Positions 43,339-53,439 are shown, numbered from the stretch's first letter. The stretch is 64,000 bases of DNA from Promethearchaeota archaeon (GCA_016839555.1 JAEOUA010000005.1:1-64000); one strand, 5' to 3'. A program made the numbers and translations. Notes: a model not told the origin generated them from the letters alone.

Positions 43339-44799
43339 ATGAAGAAAAAAGAAAAAGAAGTATATGAACATTCAAAACCCATTATGGCAAGCTATGGATC
43401 AAGAGAGATGTTCGGGCAATTTATCACAGCCGCATTTGGATTTAATGTGCTATTTTATTATGAGTCTGTTATAGGATTAAGTTCAATATATGTCATGCTG
43501 GGTTTCATCATTTATAGCGTGTGGAATGCTGTGAATGATCCTTTGGTTGGATATATCATGGAAAGAATAAAAATGCCCTGGGAAAAAACTAAGGGATATC
43601 GTAGAATTCCATGGATATTTATTGCCGCAATACCATGGCTGTTTTCGTATTTTTTGATTTATCTGGTACCCGCAGAATGGGATCCGACTATAGATGCTTC
43701 TTACAATCTTCCAGTATTTTTATGGTATATGATCTCTATGTTAATATACGATACGTTGTTAACAATATATGATGTGAATGCCGTTTCACTTTATCCAGTG
43801 AAATTTAGAGGACTTAATGAACGTAGAACAGTTCAGGGTTTTGGAACGATATTAGGGATAGTTGGCTTGGTGCTTGCTGTAGTTTTGCCGTCATTATTTA
43901 TAGATCAAGCCATCGCATCAACTTATGTATTAGCAGCCTTGGTAAGTGTGGCGTTTGGACTCGTATTTTTTATTTTGATATTACCTGGTGTCTGGGAAAC
44001 TAAAAAAATGAGAGAGGAGAATAAAGAAAGGGTATTGGAACCAGAGAAAGCAGAAGTTGATACCTTTTTTAAAGAAACATTTAAGGCAGTTAAGGAACAT
44101 AGATTTATGATGAAAGTATTGTTCTTTTATGGGTACCAGGTGGCTGCAGTAATGATACAAAATTCTGCCCGCTATGTCATAGCATATGTAATTGGAGAAA
44201 CGGGAGAAGCAGCAGATTTTTCATTTATACTCCTTTTAGGATTTATGTTGTTAGGTGCGTTAATATCTGTTCCTTTATGGACCATCTTATCAAAACGAGT
44301 AAATAATAATAGGAAAATGAGTCTAGCTGCTGGAATCTTTATGTTTCTGACATTTCTCCCTATGATTTTCATGGATGTGATGTGGGGATGGATGATAACC
44401 CTTCTATTTTTTGGAATTGGATTAGGAGGACAATGGTTTATGGATCCTCCCACGATGGGCGATGTGCTTGATGATATTGCGGTAAGAGCTGGTAAGAGAC
44501 AACAATCAATCTATTATGGATTCCAGGCACTCTTTATAAGGCTTGGCTACGCAACAATAGTAATTACTATTACATTAGTCCATATTCTCACTGGTTTTGT
44601 TGAGGGTGCTCCAACTTACGCAGAATTAGTCCAACTAAGTCCAACTCCAGAATTAGCAATCTTTGGGATTCGAATTCACTCTGCCATTGTTCCCGCAATT
44701 ATCGTAATTATTACAGTTATTCTTTTCTGGAAATATTATGACTTAACGCCTGAGAAGGTTGCTGAAAATAAAAAAAAGCTGAAAGAAATGAATTTATAG
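43339..44799 (+). CDS. GPH-family (MelB-type) MFS transporter, copy 1
   Basis: The 486-aa protein has 12 hydrophobic segments. The NDPLVGYIMERI motif after helix 2 and YRRIPWIFIAAIPW are typical of the glycoside-pentoside-hexuronide:cation symporter group (MFS_2). Members use Na+ or H+ to import sugars, but archaeal and eukaryotic branches (for example MFSD2-like lysolipid carriers) take other cargo. It lies next to the DUF2804/flavoprotein group, so a lipid-like substrate is worth considering. The second copy is at 52057-53439. Confidence 0.85.
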   Translation: MKKKEKEVYEHSKPIMASYGSREMFGQFITAAFGFNVLFYYESVIGLSSIYVMLGFIIYSVWNAVNDPLVGYIMERIKMPWEKTKGYRRIPWIFIAAIPWLFSYFLIYLVPAEWDPTIDASYNLPVFLWYMISMLIYDTLLTIYDVNAVSLYPVKFRGLNERRTVQGFGTILGIVGLVLAVVLPSLFIDQAIASTYVLAALVSVAFGLVFFILILPGVWETKKMREENKERVLEPEKAEVDTFFKETFKAVKEHRFMMKVLFFYGYQVAAVMIQNSARYVIAYVIGETGEAADFSFILLLGFMLLGALISVPLWTILSKRVNNNRKMSLAAGIFMFLTFLPMIFMDVMWGWMITLLFFGIGLGGQWFMDPPTMGDVLDDIAVRAGKRQQSIYYGFQALFIRLGYATIVITITLVHILTGFVEGAPTYAELVQLSPTPELAIFGIRIHSAIVPAIIVIITVILFWKYYDLTPEKVAENKKKLKEMNL

Positions 44800-44865
44800 A
44801 TAAAATATTAAATATCTTTATTTTTATTTTCTATTTTTTGTTGAGCTATAAGACTCTTAATTAAA

Positions 44866-45462
44866 TTATGGTTTAAACCATTCGAAGAAATAATAACTTG
44901 TTGTAGAAGGATTTGCGATCACAAACTTCTTTCTAACGGATGTGGCTAATCTACCCGCCCGAACAATGCCGACCGCACTGATGCTTGAGTCATGAGGGAG
45001 CACGTGTACGATAAACGGGGAATGTTCTAATCCTGGACCCTTTTTATACACTACAAAATCAGCTCCAAATTTTAAACCTGGACGGGGTATGTATCCTTTT
45101 TCTCTTAAATCTTTGTAAATGATATATTTCTCTTCAAATTTATCGTGAATTTGTACTGCTTGTTCATAAAATTCTTCTGCTGTTAAGTTTTTTCCTTCAG
45201 CATTAGAAATTGAGATCCTTCCCTTTTTAAGTAAATAATAAGCCTCAATGAGCGATAATTCGGAAGGTTTTGAAAAATATTCTAATTTAGGCTTGCTAAT
45301 TCCCAATGGAGCTCCGAAAAACTTTTCTTTCACATATAGATAAGAAGCATAGAGGGGATTAAATACCACTACTCTTGAATTCACAAATTTAGCAGGAATT
45401 TGTTTTGGAATATCTTTTTCATCAATCTCATCCAATACTATCTCTTTTCCTTCTTCGGTCAT
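44866..45462 (-). CDS. endA: tRNA-splicing endonuclease
   Basis: It cuts bulge-helix-bulge introns from pre-tRNA and pre-rRNA. The catalytic domain is clear: GYIPRPGLKFGADFVVYKKG (Tyr139), EHSPFIVHV (His147) and RLATSVRKKFVIA (Lys178), the conserved triad. Length 198 aa is that of the short homotetrameric/heteromeric alpha type, with an N-terminal domain about residues 25-105. The start at ATG 45462 adds an acidic leader. It converges with the GPH transporter gene. Confidence 0.9.
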   Translation of the reverse strand: MTEEGKEIVLDEIDEKDIPKQIPAKFVNSRVVVFNPLYASYLYVKEKFFGAPLGISKPKLEYFSKPSELSLIEAYYLLKKGRISISNAEGKNLTAEEFYEQAVQIHDKFEEKYIIYKDLREKGYIPRPGLKFGADFVVYKKGPGLEHSPFIVHVLPHDSSISAVGIVRAGRLATSVRKKFVIANPSTTSYYFFEWFKP

Positions 45463-45810
45463 CTTTCGAGGTCTAGTTATTTGATTGTATTAATTATTTT
45501 CATTTAAATAAAATTAAACCCAATTTGGCTTTTAATTCGAGTATTATTTATTGATGCGTATTTGATAATTTATAATAAAGATATCCTTTTGAAACTTAGC
45601 TAAGGAAACACATAACTTTAAAATCTAAAAAAGACTAATTAAGAATGATTAATCAATTTATCCATAAGTTATAAATTAAACAAAATTAAGATAATTTTTA
45701 AAAAATTAATATTATTAAGTTATTTTAAAAAAATATATATACATCTAAAAATCATTAAATTAGTAGAAATATATATAAAGTATCAAGAAAAAAAATTACC
45801 GTGAAAAAGA
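45463..45810. other. Divergent intergenic region, nothing distinct
   Basis: This is a 348-bp AT-rich gap between the divergent endA and MEMO genes. It should hold both promoters, and several TATA-like sequences occur near 45720-45790. I see no RNA gene, repeat or small reading frame worth naming. Confidence 0.4.
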
Positions 45811-46698
45811 ATGGTTGAAATTAGAAGAGCTATTCACGCAGGCACTTGGTATCCCCGATTTGAGCCAGATTTAATTAATACGATGGATGAGTTATTTTCT
45901 AATCAAGAATTTGGTCCAGGAGAAAAACCTTCTGTATTAAATCAAAAACGAACAATAATTGGAGGGGTTACGCCTCATGCTGGGTATGCATATTCTGGAT
46001 GTTGTGCAGCACATACGTATTTAAATCTTTTTAAAGAAACAATTCCCGATACAGTTATTATCTTGGGAACAGATCACCAAGGATATGGCAAAATAGGTTT
46101 AATGAAAGAAGGTATATGGGAAACACCGTTAGGAAATTTAAATATAGATTCTGAGTTAGCTACTCAAATCTTAAACAATTCTGATCAAATAATAGAAGAT
46201 AATTCTGCTTTTATAGGATTCCCGAATGAAAACGAACATAATATTGAAATCCAATTGCCTTTTATAAAGTATTGTTCAAAAGATAAAGAGGTGAAAATCC
46301 TTCCCATTAAGATCGCCGTTACAAAAGATTTTAAGCTTATGGATGAAATTGCTACTGATATTTCAAAATCCCTATCTCAACTTGATAAAGATATTATAAT
46401 TCTTGCATCTTCAGATATGTCTCATAAAAATGTAAATGGAGCTTCAGAATTAAAAAAATTTAAAACATATGATGAAGAAGTATTAGAAAATTTAGTAGCG
46501 ATTGACCCAAAAAAAACACTGAAAGCTTGTTTAAACACTACTGTGTGTGGACCCCAAACTATAACAACACTATTATTAACTTGCCAAAAGCTAGGTGTCG
46601 ATAAAGCAAAAGCCTTAAAATATTATACCAGCCATGATATCACTGGTAAGACGTCTGGTTATTGCGTTGGCTACTTATCGGCAATAATAATTAAATAA
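45811..46698 (+). CDS. MEMO1 family protein (AmmeMemoRadiSam system protein B)
   Basis: MVEIRRAIHAGTWYP, GGVTPHAGYAYSG, TVIILGTDHQGYG, NEHNIEIQLPFI, ILASSDMSHK and the CGPQT block follow the MEMO family throughout. Proteins of this family have an extradiol dioxygenase-like fold with a metal-binding site; human MEMO1 binds iron or copper. In many prokaryotes it occurs with AMMECR1 and a radical SAM protein, but neither is adjacent here. 295 aa, full length, ATG at 45811. Confidence 0.92.
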   Translation: MVEIRRAIHAGTWYPRFEPDLINTMDELFSNQEFGPGEKPSVLNQKRTIIGGVTPHAGYAYSGCCAAHTYLNLFKETIPDTVIILGTDHQGYGKIGLMKEGIWETPLGNLNIDSELATQILNNSDQIIEDNSAFIGFPNENEHNIEIQLPFIKYCSKDKEVKILPIKIAVTKDFKLMDEIATDISKSLSQLDKDIIILASSDMSHKNVNGASELKKFKTYDEEVLENLVAIDPKKTLKACLNTTVCGPQTITTLLLTCQKLGVDKAKALKYYTSHDITGKTSGYCVGYLSAIIIK

Positions 46699-46755
46699 AT
46701 TTAATAATCATAAACAAGATATTTTTACTATAAAAATCACAAGAGGAAAACAAAT

Positions 46756-47307
46756 ATGAGTTTTTTAACCAATTATCGAAAAAAGATGGAAGAAGAAATG
46801 AAAAAACCTTCGCTTATAGAAGAAACAATAGAAAAACTTAAAAAAATTACCGAAGAAAGGGATAACCTGAAGCAAAAACTTAATGAATATGAACAAAATG
46901 TCGATGAAACTGAAAAATTAGAAAAAGAAAAGACTCAACTTAAAAAGGAAATTGAAGCTTTAAAAAATCAATTAGAGGAAAAAAATACAAATATCTTAGA
47001 TAAAATCGACCAAATTAAAGAGAAAAATGAAAAAATTGAGAAATTAACTATTAAAATTGATAAATTTGAATCTCAAATGATTACTGTAGATGAAAAAATG
47101 AAGGATTTACTTAATAAATTCGAAGAGACAAAAAGAGAAAATGAGAAATTGAAAGAAGATTTATTAAATCAAAAAATAGAGAGTGCAAAAGCTCAAGAAG
47201 GACAAGTTTCTGGCTTAATTGACACCTTACAACTCAAAATTATAAAATTAGAGAGAGAGATAAACGAAAAAAATTTAATGATTGAACAATTAAAGGCTAG
47301 TAAATGA
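46756..47307 (+). CDS. Long coiled-coil protein
   Basis: Nearly the whole 183-aa chain is a heptad-rich coiled coil of Glu, Lys, Leu and Ile (residues about 15-180), interrupted only around GQVSGLIDTLQ. There are no cysteines, membrane segments or catalytic motifs. Its stop overlaps the start of the PfkB kinase gene by 4 bp (ATGA), so the two are translationally coupled. A structural or scaffolding role is likely. Confidence 0.75.
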   Translation: MSFLTNYRKKMEEEMKKPSLIEETIEKLKKITEERDNLKQKLNEYEQNVDETEKLEKEKTQLKKEIEALKNQLEEKNTNILDKIDQIKEKNEKIEKLTIKIDKFESQMITVDEKMKDLLNKFEETKRENEKLKEDLLNQKIESAKAQEGQVSGLIDTLQLKIIKLEREINEKNLMIEQLKASK

Positions 47308-48296
47308 TTAAGAAATTGCATAAACAAAACTTCACTTCTCTTTTTTTTGTGGGGCATATTGCCATTGATGAAGTTTTAAAGGAAAATAAACCTCATAAGC
47401 CTAATGAGCAATTAGGAGGCTCAGTAAGTTATTGCTCCTTATCTTTAAAAAAATATTCTGAAAAGGTAAAAATATGTATTATTTCTAATTTTAATGATTC
47501 TGCTTCTTATAATTCAATATTACAATTATTTGATCATAAAAATATTATCTTAGATGGAATAAAACATTTAGATACTAATAATACAAGATTTGTTTTAGAT
47601 TATTATAATCATTCTCGTACATTGATGTTAAAATCTCGATGTCCCGACTTAAAATTTAAAGAGATCCCAAACAAACTTTTAAATGCGAATCCAGATGCCA
47701 TTGTGCTGGTACCTTTATGTAATGAAATATCATATGAATATATTTCAAAAATGGTCCAAAACTTCCCGAATGCGTATTATGGAATAGATATTCAAGGATT
47801 TATTAGGAGTATTGATGAGAATGGACATGTTTCACTTGTTCGCAATAAGGAAAATATTACCATAATGCATCGTATAATAGAATTGTTAGGAGATCGGCTT
47901 ATTCTAAAAGGTTCTGAAGAGGAAATGAAAATTCTCTCTGGTAAGCAAGATTGGAATGAAGTTATGCATTATTTTCAACAATTTAAGGGAATTTCTATAA
48001 TGACCTTGGGGGAAAAAGGTTCAATGATCACCAAAAAAGGAGAGGGAATTTTGAAAATTCCAGCATTTAAACCAAAGCGAGTACAAGATGAAACTGGTGC
48101 GGGAGATATATATTTAGCAATCTTTCTTTATGAATTTATTAATTCTCCTAAAACTTGGCAAGCTATTGAAAAAGCAGGGCATCTTGCATCTGCTGCTGCA
48201 TCTTTTGAAATAGAAAAAAAAGGAGTTAAGGGATTTGTAGCTAAGAATAGAGTATTACAAAGAGTAAATAAAAAGAATTATCTAAATAATTATTAA
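47304..48296 (+). CDS. PfkB-family carbohydrate/nucleoside kinase
   Basis: The N-terminus LFFVGHIAIDEV and EQLGGSVSYCSLSLKKY match the substrate-side GG motif, and VQDETGAGDIYLAIFL near residue 265-280 is the C-terminal DTGAGD signature with the catalytic Asp. 330 aa is normal length. It phosphorylates a sugar, inositol-like or nucleoside substrate; the archaeal branch with an early His (VGHIAID) often includes myo-inositol or nucleoside kinases, but the substrate cannot be fixed. Coupled to the coiled-coil gene, and 32 bp before the membrane hydrolase gene. Confidence 0.85.
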   Translation: MIKKLHKQNFTSLFFVGHIAIDEVLKENKPHKPNEQLGGSVSYCSLSLKKYSEKVKICIISNFNDSASYNSILQLFDHKNIILDGIKHLDTNNTRFVLDYYNHSRTLMLKSRCPDLKFKEIPNKLLNANPDAIVLVPLCNEISYEYISKMVQNFPNAYYGIDIQGFIRSIDENGHVSLVRNKENITIMHRIIELLGDRLILKGSEEEMKILSGKQDWNEVMHYFQQFKGISIMTLGEKGSMITKKGEGILKIPAFKPKRVQDETGAGDIYLAIFLYEFINSPKTWQAIEKAGHLASAAASFEIEKKGVKGFVAKNRVLQRVNKKNYLNNY

Positions 48297-48328
48297 GAAA
48301 GTAATAATTAACACTCAAAAAGCTTTAT

Positions 48329-48919
48329 ATGCAAATAAATAATCACTTCGCTATTGGACTAATTCTTGCCTCAATAACTCATTATTTTTTTGATTTTACT
48401 CTTCTTGAATTTAGTATGATTTGTTTTTTTTCGTTTGTGAGCGATTTTGATGTAATTTTCACTAAATTTGCAATAGACCAGAATCATAGAAATTTATTTA
48501 CTCATTCAATAATTCCGAGTATAATAATTATTATAATTGGAGTTCTGATAAATTGGATCGCTTTAATTATAAGTGGGATTTCATATTTTATACATATACT
48601 AGTAGATACTTTTGATTGGGGAACTAATTTATTTTATTTTGGTCATCGAAATGTTGGTTTACGCTTATTAATTTCAAAAGAAGAGCAAGAAAATCTTATT
48701 TTCTATTTAGGTCAATATAAAAATCCTGCATCTTTTTTTGATTTCAAACGGTATAGAAGTAAGATTTGGCTTTCTATGAATGTTATTATCTTTTTATTAA
48801 TGATGATTTTTGTTCTTATTTATGCTCTTGAATATAGCTATTTAATTTCTTTTTATTTTATTAGTTTATTTTTCCACCTTTATAGACATTTTCATTTAAA
48901 GAAAATTGAAGCATCTTAA
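48329..48919 (+). CDS. YdjM-like membrane-bound metal-dependent hydrolase (DUF457)
   Basis: INNHFAIGLILA, FVSDFDVIF and HRNLFTHSI supply the His/Asp residues typical of the YdjM/LexA-binding membrane hydrolase family, placed between predicted helices; FIHILVDTFDWG adds the final ligands. Four to five hydrophobic segments occur across 196 aa. It is last in a probable operon with the coiled-coil and PfkB kinase genes. A lipid or phosphate ester substrate is a family-level guess. Confidence 0.75.
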   Translation: MQINNHFAIGLILASITHYFFDFTLLEFSMICFFSFVSDFDVIFTKFAIDQNHRNLFTHSIIPSIIIIIIGVLINWIALIISGISYFIHILVDTFDWGTNLFYFGHRNVGLRLLISKEEQENLIFYLGQYKNPASFFDFKRYRSKIWLSMNVIIFLLMMIFVLIYALEYSYLISFYFISLFFHLYRHFHLKKIEAS

Positions 48920-49014
48920 ATTAATTGAATTTATATAATCTCTATATTTAGTAAAACAATACATTGTTTTTAATTTATGATACAATGTAGACCTAATTAA
49001 CTAAGTAGTTAAAA

Positions 49015-49740
49015 TTAGAAAAGATAAGTTTTTCCAACTATTCCCATTGATGCCTTTTCTTTAAATTGTCGTTCATAAGTTTTCACATGGGTAGTACAAT
49101 GACACAAAATGATGTTTTGTAGTTTAGGATATAATTTCTCTGCTTCTTGGATAGAGAATCTAAAACCATGCAAGCCCCCTATAATAGATAAATGGGAATT
49201 TGGTGGAATGGTCAGTTTTTTTTGTTCATTTAAAAATGTAGTTAATCCAGGATGGCAACAACCAGTGATGAGGACATAAGAATCTTTTTGCTCATTTTTA
49301 AGAAAACACGCATGTTCGTCAATTCCCCCGTAATCATTAGAATAATAGGGGTTTGTAATAATTATATTATTTGAGATTTGATATAATTTTCCCCTCTGAT
49401 TTATAAATCTTTTATTTTCTTCTGGAACTTGAAATCCCATAAAGCTAACTTTTCTATCCCAATCTCTATGAATATATACAGGAATGGTTTCATTTTCTTG
49501 CAGTATTCCTGGAAGTCCATCTGTATGATCATCATGATTATGACTTAAAATTACACAATCTAAATCTTTTGGGGTATAGCCTAAGACTTTAAGATTGTAT
49601 AATAAAGGTTTCGAATTACTTCCTGTATCAAATAAAATTTTTTTGTTATCTATTTCAATAAGAGCTGAAAATCCATAAGATTTAATAAAACCTTGAGCAG
49701 ATGCATTTAAATTGTCCACTAAAATAGTAATTTTAAACAT
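49015..49740 (-). CDS. MBL-fold metallohydrolase, dihydropterin-type
   Basis: ILFDTGSN, ILSHNHDDHTDGLPGIL, ITGCCHPGLTTFL and GGLHGFRFS define the COG1237-type metallo-beta-lactamase proteins. The family includes the enzyme named 7,8-dihydropterin-6-methyl-4-(beta-D-ribofuranosyl)-aminobenzene-5'-phosphate synthase. The H-x-HDDH zinc motif is intact. 241 aa, full length. It lies 25 bp after radA on the same strand and is probably co-transcribed; a pterin role is inferred from the family only. Confidence 0.85.
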   Translation of the reverse strand: MFKITILVDNLNASAQGFIKSYGFSALIEIDNKKILFDTGSNSKPLLYNLKVLGYTPKDLDCVILSHNHDDHTDGLPGILQENETIPVYIHRDWDRKVSFMGFQVPEENKRFINQRGKLYQISNNIIITNPYYSNDYGGIDEHACFLKNEQKDSYVLITGCCHPGLTTFLNEQKKLTIPPNSHLSIIGGLHGFRFSIQEAEKLYPKLQNIILCHCTTHVKTYERQFKEKASMGIVGKTYLF

Positions 49741-49765
49741 TTTTTCTCTGCTTATATGGTTTTAA

Positions 49766-50776
49766 TTAATCAGTTATTCCTTCATCAACAATACTAAATA
49801 CAGCATCGGCTTCTGGAAGATGAGGGGCATCAATAACCTTAGCTACTCTCTGTTCTCCTTTACCTTTTCTCAGATATACACGAATTGTAGCCCCGTGAGC
49901 GACGATATTACCTCCCGTTGCGCCAATTGGATTCCCATAAAATACGTTAGGATTCGCCGATACTTGATTAGTGAACACAATTGCTAATTCATCATATGTC
50001 TCACTCAATCGTAATAGATCATGAATATGATTGTTTAATATTTGTTGTCGATTTGCAAGAGTACCTCTCCCAATATATTCGCTTCTAAAATGCGTTATGA
50101 TGGAATCAACTATTATAAGTTTTATATTACTTTTTTCGATAATTTTTGGAGCTTCTCTTACTAATAATATTTGGTGATCGCTGTTATATGCTCGACCCAC
50201 AGTAATACCATTTAAAATATTATTATAATCTAAATCCTTTCCCTCTGCCATATCTATTATTCGTTCTGGTCTAAAGGTACCCTCTGAATCTATATATAAT
50301 GCATTTCCTTCAAGCCCCCCTTGTTCATAAGGCAATTGCACATTGACACATAATTGATGGGCTAATTGTGTCTTTCCCGTTCTATATTCACCGAATAACT
50401 CGGTAAGCGCTCCTGTTTCTATTCCTCCTCCTAATAATTCATCTAAATTGCTACTCCCCGTAGTTAATTTTTTCAATTCTCTCCTTTTATTCCATATCGC
50501 TTTTGCGGATTTAAAACCCATCTTCTCAACATCTTGTGCGGCTTTGATAATATTTAATGATGTCTTTTCTCCTAATCCCACTTCTTCTTGTAATTTTATT
50601 AAGGGATACAAAGCAAGAGAACGTACACTTGTGATTCCTGCGTCTAGTAATTTCTGTAAGGTAGCCTCTCCAACACCTGGTAAATCCTCAAGCTTATATT
50701 CTTTCTTTTTTTGTTCGGAATCTTTTTCTGAATTAGATTTTTTTTCAGATTCAGAATTGTCCTCAGAATTGGTCAT
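49766..50776 (-). CDS. radA: DNA repair and recombination protein RadA
   Basis: Archaeal RecA/Rad51-family recombinase. A Ser/Glu/Lys-rich leader (about 1-27) is followed by a helix-hairpin-helix domain with [16 protein letters not shown], then the ATPase core: Walker [16 protein letters not shown] (Lys135), [16 protein letters not shown], Walker [26 protein letters not shown] and [17 protein letters not shown]. Polymerisation-motif residues precede the core. 336 aa is typical. It catalyses homologous pairing and strand exchange. Confidence 0.97.
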   Translation of the reverse strand: MTNSEDNSESEKKSNSEKDSEQKKKEYKLEDLPGVGEATLQKLLDAGITSVRSLALYPLIKLQEEVGLGEKTSLNIIKAAQDVEKMGFKSAKAIWNKRRELKKLTTGSSNLDELLGGGIETGALTELFGEYRTGKTQLAHQLCVNVQLPYEQGGLEGNALYIDSEGTFRPERIIDMAEGKDLDYNNILNGITVGRAYNSDHQILLVREAPKIIEKSNIKLIIVDSIITHFRSEYIGRGTLANRQQILNNHIHDLLRLSETYDELAIVFTNQVSANPNVFYGNPIGATGGNIVAHGATIRVYLRKGKGEQRVAKVIDAPHLPEADAVFSIVDEGITD

Positions 50777-50877
50777 AATCTTATTTTATAATTAATAATT
50801 AGATTCTCTATTCTTATATTATAAACCAAAATATAAAAATAATAATTAAAAAAATAAATTAATCAAAAAAACGGAAA

Positions 50878-51582
50878 TTAAAGTTTTATTTGTGCCTCCT
50901 TTCCAGACTTAGTAATCATTAGCAACGCAACAAAGAATATAACAGAAATTAATAGCGTCAATACGGGCCATCCTTCTCCTATCCAAATAAAACTGAAGAG
51001 CATAATTGGCACAATGAAAATGGCAGTTATTACAACAAGAACAGGAAGCGGAAGTGCTTCGTCTTTTATGTCAAGGAGCAAGGGAACTATTATAAAAATG
51101 CCAAGAGCAGTTACTAATATTCGAAATGCTAAACCTAAGCTAGAACTCAAGGCAGGATCAAATATATCGGGTGTATAGAAGTACCAGAACTTTGCTGTAA
51201 AATTATTTCCAAGACCGAAAACTTCATAAGGCTTTAAGTAGGGAAGTACCTCGGGTAAAATTGCAGAGAGGATTATCTGTAAAACAACTGCCATAACGAA
51301 AAATGCGAATATATCATCATATTCCTTCGTTTTCCTATATACAAGTATCATATCACGGAGAATACACAAAATCCATAGAATGAAAAGGATAATATACACG
51401 TATATAATGGAATATGCTCCAAATAATTCTACCCCCCATAGATAATTAACGGGTAGAAGTGCTACTATGTATGCCAAATAGCGGTATCTCTCATTTCTCT
51501 TAAAGATATCAAAAAAGAGAAACACCCCAAATAAAATGATAAAAGTGATAAGAACAATCAGACTATTTGTATCGAGAGCCAT
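50878..51582 (-). CDS. Seven-helix membrane protein of unknown function
   Basis: Hydrophobic segments fill nearly all of the 234 residues (about 8-25, 36-52, 54-77, 89-112, 146-168, 176-197, 200-224) with short charged loops. No family is recognised. The first four codons (Met-Ala-Leu-Asp) and the upstream region are duplicated at 53513-53640 next to the phosphohexomutase-like gene, so this gene once directly followed that one on the minus strand. Confidence 0.65.
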   Translation of the reverse strand: MALDTNSLIVLITFIILFGVFLFFDIFKRNERYRYLAYIVALLPVNYLWGVELFGAYSIIYVYIILFILWILCILRDMILVYRKTKEYDDIFAFFVMAVVLQIILSAILPEVLPYLKPYEVFGLGNNFTAKFWYFYTPDIFDPALSSSLGLAFRILVTALGIFIIVPLLLDIKDEALPLPVLVVITAIFIVPIMLFSFIWIGEGWPVLTLLISVIFFVALLMITKSGKEAQIKL

Positions 51583-51767
51583 AATAAATTCAACTTTTTA
51601 TTTTTTTAAATCATAAAAATTGGTTTTTTTTATATATAAATATTGCTTTAACCTTATTTAATTTATCATAATCCAATTTTTAAAAAATAAAATAATTATT
51701 TTCTATCCTTTAACACAATTTCAATTTTATCAATCATTTCTTTTTTTTTGTTAATATCATCTGATTC
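51572..51767. repeat. Junction repeat, left copy
   Basis: This segment aligns over its whole length with 53514-53713; the first 38 nt, from TCGAGAGCC on, are identical and the rest is diverged with a few small gaps. It contains the real start of the seven-helix membrane gene and a ghost of the end of the phosphohexomutase-like gene. The two copies flank the GPH transporter gene. Confidence 0.8.
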
Positions 51768-52056
51768 GCTTATGATTAAAAAAATTGTTCAAGGTTATAG
51801 TTCTGCTTAAAATGGCTTTAAAGTAAAAAGTAAAAAATGTTTAAAATCACCATAGAAAAAAAATTATTTACTAAAAGTGCAAAAAAATAAAAAAATAAAT
51901 TATGTTGTAAAAATATATATTTTTTGAAGTTCCACTTGCCGATATTTATATTTTTGAGGTTCTAAGATGGAAAAGCTTTCAATTAAATTAGAAAGATTAT
52001 TTCATTATTGGAGCAAAGTTATTAGATATAAATATTATTAAAGAGAATACATTAAT
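51583..52056. other. Gap between the membrane protein and transporter genes
   Basis: The first 185 bp belong to the junction repeat and include the phosphohexomutase tail remnant. Beyond 51790 the sequence is AT-rich without match to the right-hand side. A 24-codon frame at about 51967-52041 (MEKLSIKLERLFHYW...) ends just before the transporter gene; it is too short to call. Confidence 0.5.
51696..51788 (-). pseudogene. Ghost of a phosphohexomutase C-terminus
   Basis: The minus strand reads ESDDINKKKEMIDKIEIVLK then DRK and TAA, against ESDDIKKAREMINEIANVLK then DGK and TAA at the end of the gene at 53642-55039. Fifteen of 23 residues agree and the stop codon aligns. A TGA closes the frame upstream after about 30 codons. 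The protein-level divergence shows the copy is old or came from a paralogous gene. Confidence 0.7.
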
Positions 52057-53439
52057 ATGAAAAATATAAATGAAAAAAATAATAAGGAAATTCATTCTTT
52101 AAGAGGTCATCTATTTTACTCACTAGGTGCTATTCCATCAGCTCTCCCCTATAATATGATTTCTGGGAGTATTTTACTATTTTATGAAACTATTGTACTC
52201 TTGGAACCATACTTATTTGGAATCGTGTGGATTCTTTATGGAATATGGAATGCTATTAATGACCCGCTAATTGGATATTTTATGGATAAAATTCATTTGA
52301 AAAAAGGTCGGAGAATTCCATATATTATATATGGGACAATACCTTTAACATTAGGTTTCATATTTTTATGGTGGGTTCCTTATCCGAGTTCAGCACAAGC
52401 TTTAATTTTTTTTCATTGCTTAATCATGTTATTCCTTTTTGATTTGGGTTTTACATTATGCATGATAAGCTGGTCAGCATTATACACTGAAATGTACGAA
52501 ACAGAAAAAGAAAGAGCTTCTGTCGTAGCGATTAAAGACTTAATAGCATTTATTTCATCTTTTGTGGGAATACTTTTACCTACATTATTAGCAGCAGCAA
52601 TTAGTTGGGAATTGACTGGTATTATAATAGGTGCTACTATACCTATTACAATGCTTCTTTCAATCCGTGGAAGTCAAGAAAAGAAAGAATATCAAATTGA
52701 TAAGCCACTATCCTTTATTTCTGCGTATAAGGAATCATTTTCTAATAAACCATTTATTATTATCGCTTTAACTTATACATTAATTGATTTTACTTTTGGA
52801 TTAACAATCATGGTTTTGCCTTTATTTGCTAAATTTGTACTTTTAGTTCCTAAAGGAATGGAAGGAATTACGGCTGCAGGCGTAGCTATTGGAGTCATAG
52901 CAAGTGTTCCTATATGGAAATGGTTTTATGCTAACAAAGGTCCTAAATTTGGTTTATTGGCAGCACTTTTATTTTATTCTCTAACAATTTGGCCCTTATT
53001 TCTCTTTTCGGACATGATAACATTAATAATATTCACCATTATTCCTGGGCTTGGAATAGGCGGTATGTTAATGACTGAACCAGCAATCAGTGCTGCTATA
53101 GATTATGACGAAATTAAAATAAAAAAACGTAGAGAAGCCACATTTAATGGTATTCTTACACTAATTGCAAGATTTTCTATTGTTCTTTCAGGAATTACTC
53201 TAATAATAGTGCAAGAACTGACTGGATTCGACCAAAATATAGAAAATCCCGCCATGCAACCTACATCAGCAGTTATGGGTTTGAAAGCTTTGGTTTCACT
53301 AGTTCCAATTTTAGGAGGTATTTGCGCCGCCGTAATTTTCTTTTTCTTCCCAATTAATCTCAAAGCTTTCAATGAAATGCAGCAAAAACTAGAAATTCTT
53401 CATGAAGAAAGAAGAGAAAAATTAAATCAAATCAATTAA
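52057..53439 (+). CDS. GPH-family (MelB-type) MFS transporter, copy 2
   Basis: 460 aa with about 12 hydrophobic segments. NDPLIGYFMDKI and GRRIPYIIYGTIP are the same signature motifs as in the carrier at 43339-44799, so both belong to the glycoside-pentoside-hexuronide symporter group. The N-terminal 18 residues are a polar leader and the C-terminus a charged helix. The gene sits between two copies of the same gene junction, in opposite orientation to both neighbours, and so was inserted there. Substrate unknown. Confidence 0.85.
   Translation: MKNINEKNNKEIHSLRGHLFYSLGAIPSALPYNMISGSILLFYETIVLLEPYLFGIVWILYGIWNAINDPLIGYFMDKIHLKKGRRIPYIIYGTIPLTLGFIFLWWVPYPSSAQALIFFHCLIMLFLFDLGFTLCMISWSALYTEMYETEKERASVVAIKDLIAFISSFVGILLPTLLAAAISWELTGIIIGATIPITMLLSIRGSQEKKEYQIDKPLSFISAYKESFSNKPFIIIALTYTLIDFTFGLTIMVLPLFAKFVLLVPKGMEGITAAGVAIGVIASVPIWKWFYANKGPKFGLLAALLFYSLTIWPLFLFSDMITLIIFTIIPGLGIGGMLMTEPAISAAIDYDEIKIKKRREATFNGILTLIARFSIVLSGITLIIVQELTGFDQNIENPAMQPTSAVMGLKALVSLVPILGGICAAVIFFFFPINLKAFNEMQQKLEILHEERREKLNQIN

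Noticed and set aside
43169..43375. 68-codon minus-strand frame containing DSSSRIEPKISTLPY
   Set aside because: It overlaps the well-supported GPH transporter start on the opposite strand, and no family could be named.
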